From NCBI GenBank assembly GCA_022747635.1, contig JAKTNV010000009.1, positions 63,341,177 to 63,405,176 of the forward strand: 64,000 nucleotides of DNA, read 5' to 3'. The DNA is from Hetaerina americana (lineage: Eukaryota > Arthropoda > Insecta > Odonata > Calopterygidae). Position numbers and translations under genes: made by a program. The notes under the pieces were generated by a model. That model had not been told where the DNA came from, searched no databases, and saw only the letters and a list, made by a program, of their open reading frames with translations. Shown here in pieces: positions 61,401 to 64,000 of the stretch (its first letter is position 1; the number at the start of each line of letters is the position of its first letter).

Positions 61401-64000
61401 ATGTGTGCGGTGCATCTAGGTGATCGTTAAGTTCGGGCCAGATTCTCGCCTATGGCGGTATAGTATGTACCGTGAGACGTAGACCCAGAGTAATGTCAAG
61501 CATTCTTATGACGAATCAAGGACTGCCTTCGCCGAGAGAGACTTTTAAAAGCGCTGAACTTTCCTCACACATTTCGTCAAATATTTCGAGCATTGGAGAA
61601 TGGGTTTGAGAGGGAGAGAGAACGGAAAAAATCTTTAGTAAATGTGAAATAACATGGAAAGACTTGACATGTCGTCGATTCACTTATAAAGGTGCATATG
61701 AATTCTGAGGTTTTGATGCTGATGTACAGATCGCATGATTATGCAGGAGTGTTTCATGCATTTGAGTGGAATTTAGTTATTGACATGAGGGTCATCTGGA
61801 AGCGAGCCCTGAGGTGTTGGTAATTGAAATATTCAGGGTTAAAGCCAGGGTAATTTCCTGAGGTTTTCCGGAAAAACCAAGACACCCAATAATTCAAACT
61901 GTTTGCTTTAGTCTACGAAGGTCCAGAAGTATCATATAATTTTGAAAGAGGAGTTTATTTACCTCCAACGTATGTTGCTGTGGGGATTCCGTATTCACAT
62001 CAATGCTGTTTTCTGATTGAATTTAAAAAATTAGAAAGTCATTTTTTCCTTTAATGTGACTTAGCAGTGATAAATACACAGACGAAATAATTATTTTTAT
62101 ACTATAATATAATAATTCTTTAATATGGAGGCAGAAGGCAGAGTTAAAAGGCAAAAAGGCTCTTTTTAATAGCTATTTATTCGTAAAGAAGCATATCTGC
62201 TTGAATAGTAATTGTAAATTGTAGAGTTTTGCATTTAAAAAGTAGGAAGAACACCAACTGGTCCAAGTCCTTTGAGAATTTTGTTTTCATAGCAGAACCG
62301 AAATGTTATCTTAGCATAACTTATTCGTGGAAATATAAATATTTCTCAATTAACGTTCAATTTTCTTAAATATCGATATATCTATCAATAAAGCCCTGAA
62401 GAAAAGGTAAGCGGATGAGATATACTGAAAAATATATTTTTTAAATTTACTCGGACATTTTTTTCTCGGATGCACCAACTTACTCGTTCATGGACCGACA
62501 CGAACGGTAAACTATGAGATGCACCACATAAATTCATTTTCATTCTCTTTTGCCTTCATTATGTTTTATTTCGAAATCGGGATAAAAATAGAGTATTTAA
62601 AATCGATTCACAGGTATGTGACACATCAAAAGTTTCACCAAAATGTTTTTAACTTCACTTTGATTAACCCATGGAATGCTTCACTGCTTGAAATAAGAAA
62701 GTAACCCGAATTCATTCTGGTTCACCAAGATTCTAATACCTGTAGCACACACAGCCATGGGCAAAACTGATTGATTGCAGATACACATCACCGGGGGCGT
62801 TTTTTTAAATCCCAAAAAAGGTGAAAACATTTGGAAGCAATTAAATGTTCAGTTTTGCTTGACATTCAATAGAGTTCAAGGGCAAGAAAACGACGATGCA
62901 AAAAGTAAGTGTAAGTTTAAAAGAAAGATTTATTCTTCCTCGTTCCCTTACATTTTAGGTGACTAAACCTCTATCCAGATGACTCCTTTTGCTATAAACT
63001 ATCATAGTATAATAAATAAGTCAAGGACAAGAAGAAGAATCGCCACTCGTCTATCTAAAAATGAACAGACTTTTTTTTCCAAGTTCTCTTTAATTTTTCA
63101 ATAGCTTGCTTTCGGCTTCATTGAGTAATCTTGAGGTAAAAAGATTTAGTTTACCTGAAATACTCTTTATAAAGTTTAAACCAAAGTAGTGTTAATATTA
63201 ACGTTTTTGGAAAAAACTTTGTTTTTATCTTACCCGTGGTTCAATTACGTCCACCATGGACGGTTGATATTTGCAAGTCAGACAATCGTAAAGTAAATAA
63301 TGTAAAACATCGATTTTAATTAATAAATAATAATAATAAGGCAACTTATTTAGCAATTATCCAGAATAACACCAAAATATAACAAGAAACCCTATTTGAT
63401 GCTCATTCAGGATGTGAATTATGTTATCCAACAAAATTGGATGAGGAGGGAAGTTTCAGCGTCGCAACGTTGAAAGCTTGAGCCGCACAACAGCAGTGAC
63501 ATTATCAGGAAGTAAAATTTCCGTTTCCACTTAAGTAGGATCGATAATTTTATTTTTTACATACTATTTCGTAAACGTAATGAGATTTATATTTTAAGGG
63601 ATATATATTGCGTTTACAATAGGAGTGCAATACAATAGTCTTACTTCAACAAGTCGTACAAATGTATAGATAAGAGAAATGCAGCAATTCTATAGTTAAT
63701 ATTTATTGACGACCATGACTCCTGACGATGACACACAGATCCATAATCATGGCCGTCCATAAATATTAAATATGGAAATGCTGTTTACCTTATCCATACA
63801 ATGGAGGAATTTCACCAGATGACGGCAATAACAGTGTTATCAGGATCGTACTAGCTCTCTTAATACATGAGCCGATTGAAAATTCATCAATATTACCATG
63901 GGGAATTACACGTTTTAAAAAAAATCAAAACTTTTCTCACACGTAACCCTGTATTATTATGAAATATGGAAAACTTAAAACCTATGACGTAAAAATTGTC
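61401..64000. other. AT-rich stretch, nothing recognised
   Basis: No gene or known repeat recognised up to the window end. Confidence 0.45.

Overview
This window looks like a nuclear genome segment from an arthropod, probably an insect, although the sequence does not fix the species. The reasons are an AT-rich background, no bacterial gene layout, tRNA-derived SINEs with target-site duplications, mariner-type transposase relics, CR1/L2-like and RTE-like LINE remains, and long (TA)n microsatellites. I found no convincing host protein-coding exon, no rRNA gene and no CRISPR array. The window is best read as intergenic or intronic DNA shaped by transposable elements. No new multi-gene system is visible.

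Layout. 0-5.5 kb: a GC-rich start, a SINE copy (1398-1707) and an internally deleted mariner (2516-3288), then a GC/purine-rich island (4.3-5.4 kb). 5.5-22 kb: mostly AT-rich unrecognised DNA with GC-rich islands near 8.1-8.6, 13.85-14.2 and 19.4-19.9 kb, a tRNA-like SINE relic (about 12.1 kb) and a foldback element (18949-19155). 22-30 kb: an apparently perfect 344-bp tandem duplication (22064-22752), a CpG-rich island (24.04-24.47 kb), a second SINE copy (25731-26038) and a decayed mariner-like transposase tail (28.2-28.6 kb). 30-39.7 kb: several old tRNA-like relics, GC-rich islands and two long (TA)n tracts.

39.8-43.2 kb, minus strand, holds the main element: a 5'-truncated but well-preserved CR1/L2-like non-LTR retrotransposon. 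It keeps the last codons of ORF1, a TAATG stop/start overlap, the AP endonuclease, the reverse transcriptase and an (AAT)n tail. ORF2 is disabled by a nested 248-bp insertion, one in-frame TAG, a frameshift at a T10 run and a D-to-V change in RT motif A.

43-64 kb: GC-rich islands (44.0-44.8, 49.9-50.3, 52.9-54.2, 60.4-61.4 kb), a tRNA-like SINE head able to form a cloverleaf (45904-45975), a hairpin repeat (46136-46182), and a scrambled RTE-like LINE tail (58.7-59.37 kb). The third SINE copy (59397-59706) sits just downstream of that LINE relic with a 14-bp target-site duplication. The elements do not form a pathway. Together they record successive insertions by DNA transposons, LINEs and SINEs.
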